A stretch of DNA of 63,185 bases from Methylobacterium sp. Leaf112 (GCF_001423295.1 NZ_LMNG01000008.1:1-63185); one strand, 5' to 3'. Counted from the stretch's first letter, positions 8,106 to 17,808 are shown. The notes: a model not told the origin generated them from the letters alone. Made by a program: numbers and translations.

Positions 8106-9080
8106 TCAATGCAGGGGCGGGGAGACGAGGAAGCGGTCGCGGTTGGCCGACGTCACCGCGAGCTTGATGGTCTGGCCGTCGCGCCGGATGGTGAGGGGCA
8201 CGCGCACCCCGGCCTCGCCGAGCGCCCAGACCTGCCGGAAGAAGCCCGCCAGATCCGCCACCGGCTCGCCCGCCACGGCGGCGACCACGTCGCCGGCCCG
8301 CAGATCGGCGGCCTCCGCCGGGCCGTCGTCGGCGAGCCCCATCACCACCACGGCATCGTCGCCGTCGCTGGCGTAGAGGCCGAGCCAGGGCCGGGGCGCC
8401 CGGTCGGCCCGGCCGCGGGTGACGAGGTCGTCGAGGATCGGCGTCAGGAGGTCGATGGGCACGATCATGTTGATGGTCTTCGGCCCCTCCGGGGTGCCCT
8501 GCTGGAGCTGGAGCGAACCGATCCCCAGCAACTCGCCGGCCGCCCCGATGAGGGCGGCGCCGCCCCAATGCGGGTGGGCGGGGGCGGTGAACAGGGCCTC
8601 GTCGAGGACGTATTCCCAGTAGCCGGCGAATTCCTGACGGGCGACGATCTCCACGGCGACGCTGCGCTGGCGGCCGCCGACCCCGGCGACGATGGCGCGG
8701 TCGCCGACCTTCACGCCGGCGGAGCGGCCGAGCGGCAGGGCCGGCAGGCCGAGGGTGCCGAGGGCCTGGACGAGGCCGAAGCCCGTCACCGCGTCGTAGC
8801 CGACCACATGGCCGGGGATCGAGCGTCCGTCCTGGGTGGTGAGCCACACGGTGTCGGCCTCCATGACGAGGTAGCCGATGGTGACCACGAGGCCGTCGTC
8901 GCCGATGACGACGCCGTTGCCGGCCCGCTCGGTGCCCAGCGTCTCGGCGGTGAAGGCCTCGTCGGGCACGCGGGTCGAGAGGGCGACGATGGCGGTCAGC
9001 GCCTGCGCGAGGTCGAAGGCATAATCGGCGGCCTTGGGCTGCACGGATGCGGGGATTTTCCAGTCTCCGGGCGAAGCCAT
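8106..9080 (-). CDS. DegP-like (S1C) trypsin-fold protein with PDZ domain, catalytic triad lost
   Basis: A 324-residue protein with a trypsin-like domain (about 30-215) and a C-terminal PDZ domain (about 230-310, with [17 protein letters not shown]). Aligned with DegP motifs, the His of TNxHVV is replaced ([10 protein letters not shown]), the Asp of DPxxDLAL is replaced ([10 protein letters not shown]), and the Ser of GNSGGAL is replaced (HWGGAAL). It therefore cannot be a standard serine protease and is probably a binding or scaffold protein. No signal peptide is evident, so it may be cytoplasmic. ATG 9080 is chosen over 9137 because AGGAAAG at 9089-9095 precedes it. Confidence 0.75.
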   Translation of the reverse strand: MASPGDWKIPASVQPKAADYAFDLAQALTAIVALSTRVPDEAFTAETLGTERAGNGVVIGDDGLVVTIGYLVMEADTVWLTTQDGRSIPGHVVGYDAVTGFGLVQALGTLGLPALPLGRSAGVKVGDRAIVAGVGGRQRSVAVEIVARQEFAGYWEYVLDEALFTAPAHPHWGGAALIGAAGELLGIGSLQLQQGTPEGPKTINMIVPIDLLTPILDDLVTRGRADRAPRPWLGLYASDGDDAVVVMGLADDGPAEAADLRAGDVVAAVAGEPVADLAGFFRQVWALGEAGVRVPLTIRRDGQTIKLAVTSANRDRFLVSPPLH

Positions 9081-9204
9081 GGGGGCGTCTTTCCTACCGT
9101 CTTCATGCGAGAGACCGTGAGATAGGTCGCCGGCCAAACTTTCAAAAGGTTCGGGCGGCGTCTTCCCGCAGCGACCGCCGCCCGGACTTGGGCGAAGGCT
9201 GCCC

Positions 9205-11436
9205 TCAGACCAGCAGTTTGTCGAGGGTGATGGGGAAGTCGCGCACCCGCACGCCGGTGGCGTGCCACACGGCGTTGGCGATGGCGCCCGCCGTGCCGGT
9301 GATACCGATCTCGCCGACCCCCTTGATGCCGAGCGGGTTCACGTGCGGATCGTGCTCCTCCACCAGGATCGCCTCGATGGACGGCACGTCGGCGTTCACC
9401 GGCACGTGGTACTCGGCGAGATTCGGGTTCATCACCCGGCCCGACCGGGTGTCGACCACCGCGTGTTCGTGCAGCGCCAGGGACACGCCCCAGATCATGC
9501 CGCCGTAATACTGGCTGCGCACGAGGCGCGGGTTGACGATGCGCCCGGCCGCGAACGCGCCCACCAGCCGCGTCACCCGGATCTGCCCGAGATCGGGGTC
9601 CACCGTCACCTCGGCGTAGACCGCCCCGTGCGCGTGCATGGCGTAGGTTTTTCGCGATGCCGGGTCGCCCGCCCCCGTGCCCTTCGCCTCCACCGAATCG
9701 CGGCCCGCTCGCGAAAGAATCTCCGTGAAGCCCTCGGCGCGGGTGGGGTCGTCGCGGCGGACGAGGCGCCCATTCTCCGCCACCGTGCCGGCATTGCCGG
9801 CGCCGTAGAGGGGCGAGGCCCGGTCGTTGACGGCGAGGTCCGCGAGCTGCGCCAGGGCCGCTTGCGTCGCCGCGTGCACGGCGCTGCCGGAGGTGGCGGT
9901 GCCGGTGGAGCCCCCGGCGAGCCCGCCGTTCGGAAGGTCGGAATCGCCGATGCGGAGTTCCACCCGGTCGCCGTCGAGGCCGAGCCCGTCGGCGGCGATC
10001 TGGGCCAGCACCGTCCAGGCGCCCTGGCCCATGTCCTGGGCGGCGGTCTCGATGAGCGCCGTGCCGTCGGCCCGGATGGTCGCGCGGGCCTCGCCCTGCA
10101 TCATCCCGGCCGGATAGGTGGCGGTGCCCATGCCCCATCCGACGAGGAGGCCCTGGTCGTCGCGCATCTGGCGCGGCTGTTTCGGCCGCCTGCTCCAGCC
10201 GAAGCGCTCGGCGCCTTGGGTGTAGCATTCGCGCAGGGCCTTGGAGGAGAACGGCCGGTGGGTGATGGGCTCGACCTCGGCGTAGTTCCTCAGCCGCAGG
10301 TCGAGCGGGTCCATGTCGAGCCGGAGGGCGAGTTCGTCGAGGGCCGATTCCACCGCGACGCTGCCGGGGGCCTCGCCGGGGGCGCGCATGAAGATCGGCG
10401 TGCCGATATCGGCCCGCGAGACCGCGTGCGTCGTGGAAATCGCCTCGGAGGCGTAGAGGTGGCGGGCGATGAGGCCGCAGGCCTCCACGAAATCGTCGTG
10501 GCGGCTCGTCAGCGTCAGCGTGTGGTGATCCAGCGCCGTGAGGGCGCCGTCGGCCCGAGCGCCGAGCTTGAGGGTCTGGCGGGTCGACGCGCGATGGCCG
10601 ACGGGGCCGAACATCTGCTCGCGCCGGGTCACCAGCTTCACCGGGCGTCCGACGAGCTTCGCCGCCATGATCCCAAGAATCTGCGGGGACGAGATGAAGC
10701 CCTTCGAGCCGAAGCCGCCGCCGAGATAGTGGCTGACGATGTGGATGTTGCCTTCCGGAATCCCGAACAGGCCGGCGAGGCGGCCCTTGGCGATCCACAG
10801 GGCCTGGGTCGGCGTGTGGAGGGTGAGGCGGTCGCCGTCCCACTGCGCCACGCTGGTGTGGGGTTCCAGCGCGTTGTGATACTGCGCCGCCGTCTCGTAG
10901 GTGGCCTCCATCCGGGTCTCGGCGGCGGCGAACCCGGCCGCCAGGTCGCCCGCGCCCTCCTCGGTCGGCGAGCCGGCACCGACGGTTCCGGGCGTGAAGA
11001 TCTCTTCGCCGCCGAGTTCCACGCTCGCAGCTTGCGCCTCGTAGCGGGGATTGAGCAGGGCCGCGCCCTCGGTGGCCGCCTCCAGGGTCTCGGCGATCAC
11101 CACCCCGATGGGCTGGTTGGCGTAGCGGACGCCCGAATTCTGCAGGAGGTCGAGGCGGAACGCGAAGGGATTGTCCTTGTCGTCCGGGGATTTGGCGAGT
11201 TTGGGCGCGTTCTCCGGCGTCATCACGGCGACGACGCCCGGATGCGCCTGCGCCGCCGTGACATCGAGGTGAGTCACCCGGCCGCGGGCGATGGCGCTCA
11301 CGGCCAGGACGGCGTGGAGCATTCCCTTCGGGTGGAAGTCGGCGCTGTAGCGGGCCGCGCCCGTGACCTTGGCGGGGCCGTCGCGCCGGGTCAGGGGCTG
11401 GCCGATGGAGGCGCCGTGGCGCATGCGCTCGCTCAT
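9205..11436 (-). CDS. paoC: Aldehyde oxidoreductase, molybdopterin-binding subunit (PaoC-like)
   Basis: The 743-residue large subunit of a xanthine-oxidase-family enzyme binds the molybdenum cofactor and oxidises aldehydes. Family motifs include YLGGGFGSKGF, FMRAPGEAPG and a GTATSGSA segment. The conserved Glu expected near the C-terminus is in the GIKGVGEIGITG block. It is translated last in a three-gene operon and overlaps the upstream FAD-subunit gene by 4 bases. Best likeness is to E. coli PaoC (YagR). No cofactor-insertion chaperone (PaoD/XdhC) is visible nearby. Confidence 0.88.
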   Translation of the reverse strand: MSERMRHGASIGQPLTRRDGPAKVTGAARYSADFHPKGMLHAVLAVSAIARGRVTHLDVTAAQAHPGVVAVMTPENAPKLAKSPDDKDNPFAFRLDLLQNSGVRYANQPIGVVIAETLEAATEGAALLNPRYEAQAASVELGGEEIFTPGTVGAGSPTEEGAGDLAAGFAAAETRMEATYETAAQYHNALEPHTSVAQWDGDRLTLHTPTQALWIAKGRLAGLFGIPEGNIHIVSHYLGGGFGSKGFISSPQILGIMAAKLVGRPVKLVTRREQMFGPVGHRASTRQTLKLGARADGALTALDHHTLTLTSRHDDFVEACGLIARHLYASEAISTTHAVSRADIGTPIFMRAPGEAPGSVAVESALDELALRLDMDPLDLRLRNYAEVEPITHRPFSSKALRECYTQGAERFGWSRRPKQPRQMRDDQGLLVGWGMGTATYPAGMMQGEARATIRADGTALIETAAQDMGQGAWTVLAQIAADGLGLDGDRVELRIGDSDLPNGGLAGGSTGTATSGSAVHAATQAALAQLADLAVNDRASPLYGAGNAGTVAENGRLVRRDDPTRAEGFTEILSRAGRDSVEAKGTGAGDPASRKTYAMHAHGAVYAEVTVDPDLGQIRVTRLVGAFAAGRIVNPRLVRSQYYGGMIWGVSLALHEHAVVDTRSGRVMNPNLAEYHVPVNADVPSIEAILVEEHDPHVNPLGIKGVGEIGITGTAGAIANAVWHATGVRVRDFPITLDKLLV

Positions 11437-12470
11437 GGTCGGGCTCCTAAAGGACTGGCCGGCAGGGCCGGGATGCGCGCTGGGGTGCCGGCCTGCGCCA
11501 GGGTGAGCGCCCGCACGACGATGCGGCGGGCTAGCTCGATCTTGGCGGCATTGTCGCCGGACGGCCGCGCCCCGGCGAGCGCCGCCGCGGCGGCGCTCGC
11601 GAACAGTTCGGGGCTCGGAACCTGCCCGGCGAGCAGGGCTTCCGCCTCCCGCGCCCGCCAGGGCTTGAGGGCGACGCTGCCGAGGGCGAGGCGGGCCTGC
11701 CCGATGCGGCCCCCGTCGAAGGTGAGACCGACGGCCGCCGAGACCAGCGCGAAGGCGTAGGAGGTGCGCTCGCGGACCTTGAGGTAGCGCGAATGGGCCG
11801 CGAAATCTTTTGCGTCGGGGGGCAGCCGGACAGCCACGATCAATTCGCCCGGCGCCAGCTCGGTCTCGCGCTCCGGCGCGTCGCCGGGCAGGCGGTGGAA
11901 GTCCGCGAGCAGGATGTCCCTGCGTCCGGCCGGGCCCTCGACCTCCACCACCGCGTCGAGGGCGGCCAGCGGCACGCAGAAATCCGACGGGTGGGTGGCG
12001 ATGCAGTGCTGGCTCCAGCCCAAGATCGCATGGGTGCGCGTCGCCCCGCCAATGGCCTCGCAGCCGGCGCCGGGCGCGCGTTTGTTGCAGGCGCTCGCCG
12101 TATCGTAAAAGTACTGGCAGCGGGTGCGCTGCAGGACGTTGCCGGCGGTGGTGGCGGCGTTGCGCAACTGCGCCGAGGCGCCCGACAGCAGGGCCTCGGC
12201 CACGGCCGGATACGCCCGGGCGAAGGCCGGATCGTGGGCCAGCGTCGCGTTGCGCACCAGGGCGCCGATGCGGACGCCGCCGTCCGGCAGGGTCTCGAGC
12301 GCATCGAGGCCCGACACCCGCGAGATGTCAATGAGGCGTTCGGGCCGGGTGACGCCGCCCTTCATCAGGTCGAGGAGGTTGGTGCCCGACGCCAGATACG
12401 CGGCCCCCGCCCCGTGGGCCGCCACGGCCTCGGCGACGCTGCCGGCGCGGACATAGTCGAACCGGTTCAT
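11433..12470 (-). CDS. paoB: Aldehyde oxidoreductase, FAD-binding subunit with extra Fe-S cluster (PaoB-like)
   Basis: The 345-residue subunit starts MNRFDYVRAG at 12470. AYLASGTNLLDLMKGG is the FAD-binding segment, and CO-dehydrogenase flavoprotein C-terminal features follow. Cysteines in TRCQYFY, ACNKRAPGAGC and SQHCIA match the inserted region that binds a [4Fe-4S] cluster in E. coli PaoB. This distinguishes it from ordinary xanthine dehydrogenase FAD subunits. A longer frame starts at 12848, but it runs through the PaoA gene in another frame and is not coding. It overlaps its neighbours by 4 bases on both sides. Confidence 0.88.
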   Translation of the reverse strand: MNRFDYVRAGSVAEAVAAHGAGAAYLASGTNLLDLMKGGVTRPERLIDISRVSGLDALETLPDGGVRIGALVRNATLAHDPAFARAYPAVAEALLSGASAQLRNAATTAGNVLQRTRCQYFYDTASACNKRAPGAGCEAIGGATRTHAILGWSQHCIATHPSDFCVPLAALDAVVEVEGPAGRRDILLADFHRLPGDAPERETELAPGELIVAVRLPPDAKDFAAHSRYLKVRERTSYAFALVSAAVGLTFDGGRIGQARLALGSVALKPWRAREAEALLAGQVPSPELFASAAAAALAGARPSGDNAAKIELARRIVVRALTLAQAGTPARIPALPASPLGARP

Positions 12471-12985
12471 GCCGCGTCCTCGATCAGGTGGCCGCCGGGC
12501 AGGACGTCCGGCGCGTTCATGGCCGCCTGCGCGGCGAGCACGGCTTCGGTGATCCCCGCATAGGCGCCGCAGCGGCACAGGTTGCCGCTCATGCCCTCGC
12601 GCACCCGCTCGGGATCGTCGCCGGCCTGGCCCTCCCGGATGAGGCCGACCGCGCTCATGATCTGGCCCGGCGTGCAGAAGCCGCACTGGTAGCCGTCGTG
12701 ATCGACGAAGGCGGCCTGGACCGGGTGCAGCACGTCGCCGTCGGCCAGCCCCTCGATGGTGGTGATGGCCGCGCCGTCGTGGCTCACGGCCAGCGCCAGG
12801 CAGGCGTTGATCCGCACCCCGTCGAGCAGGATGGTGCAGGCGCCGCACTGGCCCCGGTCGCAGCCCTTCTTCGAGCCGGTGAGGTCGAGGCGCTCGCGTA
12901 AGGCGTCGAGGAGGGTGACCCGCGCATCCTCGAGGACGAGGCTGCGGGATTCGCCGTTCACGATCAGCGTGATGGGAAAGCTCAT
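12467..12985 (-). CDS. paoA: Aldehyde oxidoreductase, 2Fe-2S subunit (PaoA-like)
   Basis: The 172-residue protein carries two [2Fe-2S] clusters: a plant-ferredoxin-type site in GCDRGQCGACTILLDG and an alpha-helical site in YQCGFCTPGQIM ... GNLCRCGAYAGI. E. coli PaoA has a long twin-arginine signal that exports the whole enzyme. Here the protein begins directly with MSFPITLIVNGESR, so this version is probably cytoplasmic. It is the first gene of the operon. Confidence 0.9.
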   Translation of the reverse strand: MSFPITLIVNGESRSLVLEDARVTLLDALRERLDLTGSKKGCDRGQCGACTILLDGVRINACLALAVSHDGAAITTIEGLADGDVLHPVQAAFVDHDGYQCGFCTPGQIMSAVGLIREGQAGDDPERVREGMSGNLCRCGAYAGITEAVLAAQAAMNAPDVLPGGHLIEDAA

Positions 12986-13122
12986 GCTCGGGCGGCTCCG
13001 CGCGGCTTGTCTGGAACCCGTCCAGATAGGGCCGGGCCGGAGTGCGACCAGCGGGGGGACGGATCGGGCGCGGGGGCGCCCGAGACGTTCCGATGGCGTA
13101 CTCTGGCCCCGGCGCGGCCTTT

Positions 13123-13596
13123 CTACTTCGCCGGCGCAGGCTTGCGCTTCAGGATCGCCTGCATCTGGGCGATCTCGGCATCCTGGGCCTTGACGATGCT
13201 CTCGGCCAGCGCCCGCACCTCGGGGTCCTTGGAGTATTGCAGGGCGACCTTGGCCATGGCGATGGCGCCCTGGTGGTGCGGGATCATGCCGGCGGCGAAA
13301 TCGCGGTCGACGTCGCCCGAATAGGCGATGTCCATGTCGCCGTGCATCTGCGTCCCGGCTTCGCGGAAGGCGCGGGTGGAGGGGGCTTCGGCGCCCGGCG
13401 CCGGTACCGGATGGACATGGTGGGGCGTGCCGTGGCCCGCATGGTCGTCGGGCCCGGGGGCGGCCTGGGCCGGGCCCGAAATCAGGGCCAGGCCGAGGAG
13501 GAGGGCGCCGGCGCGGGCGGTCCTGTTCGAGGGGGAAGTCTTGTTAGAGGGGGAAGGCGTGTTCGTGTTGGAAGGCGGGTTCGTCTTGCGCGTCAT
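13123..13596 (-). CDS. Secreted DUF305 protein
   Basis: The 157-residue protein starts at MTRKTNPPSN (13596), preceded by GAGAG. Residues 2-26 form an unusual Ser/Pro/Asn/Thr-rich head encoded by a degenerate repeat. A hydrophobic signal segment (ARAGALLLGLALISGPAQA) follows, then a His-rich linker (DDHAGHGTPHHVHP). The DUF305 four-helix domain has the hallmark GMIPHHQGAIAMAK at about 100-113. Such proteins are periplasmic and often occur with copper-handling genes. None is adjacent here, so metal binding is an inference from the histidines. Confidence 0.8.
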   Translation of the reverse strand: MTRKTNPPSNTNTPSPSNKTSPSNRTARAGALLLGLALISGPAQAAPGPDDHAGHGTPHHVHPVPAPGAEAPSTRAFREAGTQMHGDMDIAYSGDVDRDFAAGMIPHHQGAIAMAKVALQYSKDPEVRALAESIVKAQDAEIAQMQAILKRKPAPAK

Positions 13597-13931
13597 GGCG
13601 GTGCAGCTCTCTTCGGAACGCGGATGGGTGCCGGAACGGGGCGAGGCGCCGAGGAGTAGGATCGGGGCGCGTCCGTTGTCGAGGCGTCTCGCGCCCAGCC
13701 GGCGGCCCGCCGCGCACGGTCCTCGACCTCCATCCTTGGCCTCCATCCGTGGCGTTGTCCCGCCCGGGCTGGCCGTCGCCCCGCGACAGAAGCGATTTTC
13801 TCGCTTAGGCTGACGCCGCGGCGCGAATTCCGGTTCGTCGCCGTAAGAGCATGATAAAACAGGGACTTCGGGCCGGACTTCGGTCCAGGGAACGAGGCCG
13901 AAGCCGGGCGATGGGTCTGAGAGCGCGTCAC
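13597..13931. other. Divergent region between the DUF305 gene and cobF
   Basis: The 335 bases must hold promoters for both divergent genes. The only AT-richer patch is around 13845-13865. I see no B12-riboswitch core, although cobF lies downstream, and no palindromic operator. Confidence 0.3.
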
Positions 13932-14696
13932 ATGTTGCGAACCATCCGGGTCATCGGCATCGGGACCGGCAACCCCGAGCACGTCACCGTCCAGGCGGTG
14001 CGCGCCCTCAACACGGTCGACGTGGTGTTCGTCCTCGACAAGGGCAGCGAGAAGGCCGACCTCGTCGCCGTGCGCCGCGAGATCTGCCAGCGCTACATCA
14101 CCGAGCGGCCCTATCGCTTCGTCGAGGCGCAGGACCCGGAGCGCGACCGCAACCCGGCCGATTACGGGGCGACGGTGGAGGCCTGGCACGCCGCCCGGGC
14201 CGCCCTCTACGAGGCGATGATCGAGGGCGAATTGCGGCCCGACGAGTGCGGCGCCTTCCTCGTCTGGGGCGACCCCTCCCTGTACGACAGCACTCTGCGG
14301 ATCATCGAGCGCATCGTGGCGCGCGGCCGCGTGCCATTCGTCTACGACGTGATTCCGGGGATCAGCAGCGTCCAGGCCCTGGCGGCGAGCCACCGCATCG
14401 CCCTCAACCGCATCGGCGCGCCGATCCACATCACCACGGGCCGGCAGATCGCCGAGGGGTTGCCCCCGGGTGCCGACACCACGGTGGTGATGCTCGACGG
14501 GCATCCGCGCTTCGACCACCTCGACCCGGAGCTCACGATCTACTGGGGCGCCTACCTCGGCACCGCCGACGAGATCGTGCTGTCCGGCCGCCTCGGCGAC
14601 ACCGCCGACGCCATCGGCCGGACCCGGACCGAGGCCCGCGCCCGCCACGGCTGGATCATGGACACCTACCTGCTGCGCGCGCCCGGCGAGGCGTGA
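13932..14696 (+). CDS. cobF: Precorrin-6A synthase (deacetylating)
   Basis: The 254-residue tetrapyrrole methyltransferase-fold protein should methylate C-1 of precorrin-5 and release acetate in aerobic cobalamin synthesis. IRVIGIGTGNPEHVTVQA is the N-terminal SAM-binding loop, and FLVWGDPSLYDSTLR and DVIPGISSVQALAA are CobF signatures. Starts at 13851 and 13911 are in frame, but the family begins a few residues before the glycine loop, favouring ATG 13932. It stands apart from other cob genes. Confidence 0.92.
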   Translation: MLRTIRVIGIGTGNPEHVTVQAVRALNTVDVVFVLDKGSEKADLVAVRREICQRYITERPYRFVEAQDPERDRNPADYGATVEAWHAARAALYEAMIEGELRPDECGAFLVWGDPSLYDSTLRIIERIVARGRVPFVYDVIPGISSVQALAASHRIALNRIGAPIHITTGRQIAEGLPPGADTTVVMLDGHPRFDHLDPELTIYWGAYLGTADEIVLSGRLGDTADAIGRTRTEARARHGWIMDTYLLRAPGEA

Positions 14697-14939
14697 GCCG
14701 CCCAACCCCTTGCCCCTGCGACATATTCGGCCGGCCCTGAGGATGCGATCCTGCGTGCGACGTTCGCGGCGGGAGATCGATCCGCCCGCGTCGGCACGGG
14801 CAGGCGAGACCGTCTCCGGAGGCCCGCGCGCCGCCCGGCGCGGCGATTTCCGGCGCCGGTGGGGGATTTGCCGGAGCCTCGCCAGGGGTGATCATCCCCC
14901 TGACGCGTCGTTGCGACGCGTTCGGGAGGCCTCGGTCGG

Positions 14940-16253
14940 ATGGCAACGCGTACGGGAACGGCACGGTGGGGCGGACGCCTCGGACGCCTCGGACGCATCC
15001 TCGGGGCCGGCACCGCCTGCCTGACCGGGGCCGGGTGCCTGACCTTCGCAACCCTCGCCTGCCTCGACCGGCCGGGCATGAACAATCCGGGCATGAACAC
15101 CAGTGTGAGCACCGGTCTGGGTCCGGTCATGAGCGCGGCCTATGCGGCTGTGTCGCTCCGCCTGGAAGAGCGCTTCGGCACCCAGACGCCCGCCGCGCCC
15201 GCCCGGGTCGTCCTCGGGCCCCACGGCCGCGACATTCGCCTGTCCGGCGAGCTGGGGGAGGGGACGGCGGAGCGCCTGCGTGCCCTCCTCGACGCCAATC
15301 CCCGGGCCGAGCGCCTGCACCTCACCAGCGAGGGCGGTCTCGTGGAGGAGGGCCAGGCCCTCGGCGACCTCGTCGCGGCGCGGGGGCTCGCCACCTACGT
15401 GCCCGATTACTGCGTCTCGGCCTGCACCCTCGCCTTCGTGCGCGGGCCCCGGCGCTTCCTCGTGGAGGGCGGCCGCCTCGGGTTCCACGCCCCCTACGAG
15501 GCCGGCCTGTTCGGGCAGGCCATCCAGGTGGACGGGACGTTCGAGCGCGCGGCCTACCTCGCCGCCGGCCTCGACCCCGCCTTCGTGACCGAGGCCCTGG
15601 CCACCGCCTCCGCCGACCTCTGGGTTCCGGAGGCAGGCCGGCTTCTCGCCGCCCGCGTCGTCACCGAGATCGTCGACACGGGGCGGTTTCCCGACTCGAC
15701 CCTCGACGACGATGCGAGCCCCGCCGGTGCCCGGGCGGCGGTCCTGCGCACCCTGCCGCTCCTCGCCGCGGCCCCGGGCGCCGTGGACGGGCTCGCCGCC
15801 TGGTACGCCGACGCCTACCGCGACGGCCGCCCGGAGGCCGAGTCCGTCGCGGGCCTGCGCCGGCGCGCGGCCCTCGGGGTCGCCCGCGGCCTCGCCCGCG
15901 CCGACGATCCGACGGTGCTGGCCGCGGGCCGCGTGCTCCTGCGGGCCATGCTGGCCGCCCGCACGGAGGACCGGGACGCCTGCGCGCGGATCGGCGCGGG
16001 GGCCGACCTCGTCGAGGCCGGGGAGGTGTTGGCCGATGCGACGGAGGTGCCGGCCCTGGTGGCCCGCACCGGGCTCGCCCCGTGGATCGAGCCAGTGTCC
16101 GACGCCGCGGCCGCCGCGCCGCGCGGCTGCACCGCCGAGATCCACGCCTATGCCCGGGCCCTCGGCAAGCCCCCGGCCGAGGCGGCCCCGGCCCTGCGCG
16201 CCCTCGCGGCGCGGGTGGCCCGCCCCGTGCGCGCGGCGTCCGCCCTGCCGTGA
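14940..16253 (+). CDS. Exported ClpP/crotonase-fold protein, predicted periplasmic
   Basis: A 437-residue protein with an N-terminal hydrophobic signal or anchor (ACLTGAGCLTFATLACL). A central domain (about 90-220) resembles the ClpP-like COG3904 proteins: LHLTSEGGLVEEGQALGDL, then YVPDYCVSACTLAFVRGP, where the SAC motif takes the place of the catalytic serine elbow, then GRLGFHAPYEAGL. The remaining 200 residues are Ala/Arg-rich helices with no recognised domain. Peptidase activity is not established for this family. It stands alone between cobF and the convergent dadA. Confidence 0.65.
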   Translation: MATRTGTARWGGRLGRLGRILGAGTACLTGAGCLTFATLACLDRPGMNNPGMNTSVSTGLGPVMSAAYAAVSLRLEERFGTQTPAAPARVVLGPHGRDIRLSGELGEGTAERLRALLDANPRAERLHLTSEGGLVEEGQALGDLVAARGLATYVPDYCVSACTLAFVRGPRRFLVEGGRLGFHAPYEAGLFGQAIQVDGTFERAAYLAAGLDPAFVTEALATASADLWVPEAGRLLAARVVTEIVDTGRFPDSTLDDDASPAGARAAVLRTLPLLAAAPGAVDGLAAWYADAYRDGRPEAESVAGLRRRAALGVARGLARADDPTVLAAGRVLLRAMLAARTEDRDACARIGAGADLVEAGEVLADATEVPALVARTGLAPWIEPVSDAAAAAPRGCTAEIHAYARALGKPPAEAAPALRALAARVARPVRAASALP

Positions 16254-16285
16254 CCGCGCGGGGGGGGCGGGTTCCGCCGATCCCC

Positions 16286-17560
16286 TCAGAGGAAGCGGCG
16301 CGGATCGAACGGCGCGAGGGGGATCTCGGGCTCGGCCCGGCTCGCGAGCTGGGCGACGAGGCGGCCGGTCCGGGCCGAGCCGACGAGGCCCACATGGCCA
16401 TGCCCGAAGGCGTAGATCACGTCGGCGGTGGTCCGCGCCGTTCCGATGCAGGGGCGCCCGTCCGGCATGCTCGGCCGGTGGCCGAGCCAGACCCGCAGGC
16501 CCTCGGCCGACACGGATCCGGCGAGATCCGGGAACATCGAGACGAGGTGATCGCGCAGGATGTCGGCGCGCTTCCAGTTGGGCAGCGCCGCGAGCCCCGC
16601 GAACTCGACCTGCCCGGCGGCGCGCAGCCCGCCGTTCATGTGGTTGACGATCATCTTGGCGTCGGAGGCCATCACCGGCGTGCGCGGACCCACCGCCGCG
16701 TCGGGCAGCATCACGTGGTAGCCGCGCTCGCTCTCCAGGGGCAGCGGGTCGCCGAGCGCGGCGGTGAGCGCCCTCGAACGCGCGCCGGCCGCCACCACGG
16801 CGCAGTCGCACGCGATCTCGCCCTGCTCGGTCACCACGGCGGCGAGCCGGCCCGCCGCATGGCGGAACCCCGTCGCCCGGGTGGTGACCGGGGTCGCGCC
16901 CCGCGCGCGGGCCAGATCCGCCAGGGCGGCGACGTAGCCGCCGGGATCGCGGCAATGCCCCGCCTCCTCGACCACGACGCCGAAGGTGTAGCGCGGATGG
17001 AGATGGGGCTCGCGCTGCCGCACCTCCTCGGCCGAGAGTTCGAGCCATGCGACGCCGACCTTCCGGCGGATGGCCCAGGACCGGGCCTCGGCCGCGAAGG
17101 CCGCCCGGTCGGGATAGACGTGCAGCACGCCGCGGCGCTCGATGAGGTGCGACACCCCGGCCTCGGCCGCCAGACCCGCGTGGAGCTTCGGCGCATCCAC
17201 CAGCAGCGTCCGCATCGCCCGCGCCGTCCGCTCGATCAGGGCCGGATTCCGGGCCGCCAGCAGGTAGCGGATCAGCCAGGGCATGACCTTGGGCAGGTAG
17301 GTCCAGCGGATCGAGAGCGGGCCGAGGGGATCGAGGAGGAACGAGGGGACCCGCCGCCACATCCCCGGCTCGGCCGGCGGGATCACGGAATGCGAGGAGA
17401 GCCAGCCGGCGTTGCCGTAGCTCGTGGCGTGCTCGCCGCCCGGCTGGCCCGGATCGACCACGGTGACGCGGTGCCCCGCCCGCAGACATTCGAGGGCACT
17501 CACCGTGCCCACCGCGCCCGACCCGATGACGACGACGTGGCGACCTGACCCTGCGGACAT
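16286..17560 (-). CDS. dadA: D-amino acid dehydrogenase, FAD-dependent
   Basis: The 424-residue protein starts at MSAGSGRHVVVIGSGAVGT. The Rossmann motif GSGAVG binds FAD, ATSYGNAGWLSSHSVIPPAE is the DadA signature, and the C-terminal IYAFGHGHVGLVGSARTG closes the FAD site. It would deaminate D-amino acids at the inner face of the membrane and pass electrons to quinone. CCTTCCC at 17567-17573 on the plus strand is its GGGAAGG ribosome site. The reading frame is open far upstream (to 18355), but that part has no homology. No alanine racemase is adjacent. Confidence 0.92.
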   Translation of the reverse strand: MSAGSGRHVVVIGSGAVGTVSALECLRAGHRVTVVDPGQPGGEHATSYGNAGWLSSHSVIPPAEPGMWRRVPSFLLDPLGPLSIRWTYLPKVMPWLIRYLLAARNPALIERTARAMRTLLVDAPKLHAGLAAEAGVSHLIERRGVLHVYPDRAAFAAEARSWAIRRKVGVAWLELSAEEVRQREPHLHPRYTFGVVVEEAGHCRDPGGYVAALADLARARGATPVTTRATGFRHAAGRLAAVVTEQGEIACDCAVVAAGARSRALTAALGDPLPLESERGYHVMLPDAAVGPRTPVMASDAKMIVNHMNGGLRAAGQVEFAGLAALPNWKRADILRDHLVSMFPDLAGSVSAEGLRVWLGHRPSMPDGRPCIGTARTTADVIYAFGHGHVGLVGSARTGRLVAQLASRAEPEIPLAPFDPRRFL

Positions 17561-17808
17561 CCGCTGCCTTCCCAAATGCACTGGCGCGTCGTCGCCCGGC
17601 CCGTGGCCGTGGGCACGATCGCGTTCGGAAAGGCCGGTGTAGATCATCTTCCGGGGCGAGGGGGGGCGGATTCTCGCCGTCGGCCCGCCGTTGCGGCGAG
17701 GCGGGGGCCGGGTTCGCCGCGGGCCGCGATCCCGCCGGATCGATCCGAAGGGGTCGCCGACTCCCACGGAAGGCCACGGCGCGGCAGGAGCCGCGGCCCG
17801 GCAGGGGG

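Noticed and set aside
12471..12848. N-terminal extension of the PaoB frame
   Set aside because: This part is the PaoA gene read in another frame. The PaoB domain begins at 12470.
13597..13931. Cobalamin riboswitch upstream of cobF
   Set aside because: No B12-box-like sequence or long leader could be recognised in the divergent region.
14892..17777. A 961-codon minus-strand open frame across the ClpP-like and dadA genes
   Set aside because: It covers two genes with clear homology in other frames and has the Arg/Gly/Pro-rich composition of a shadow frame.
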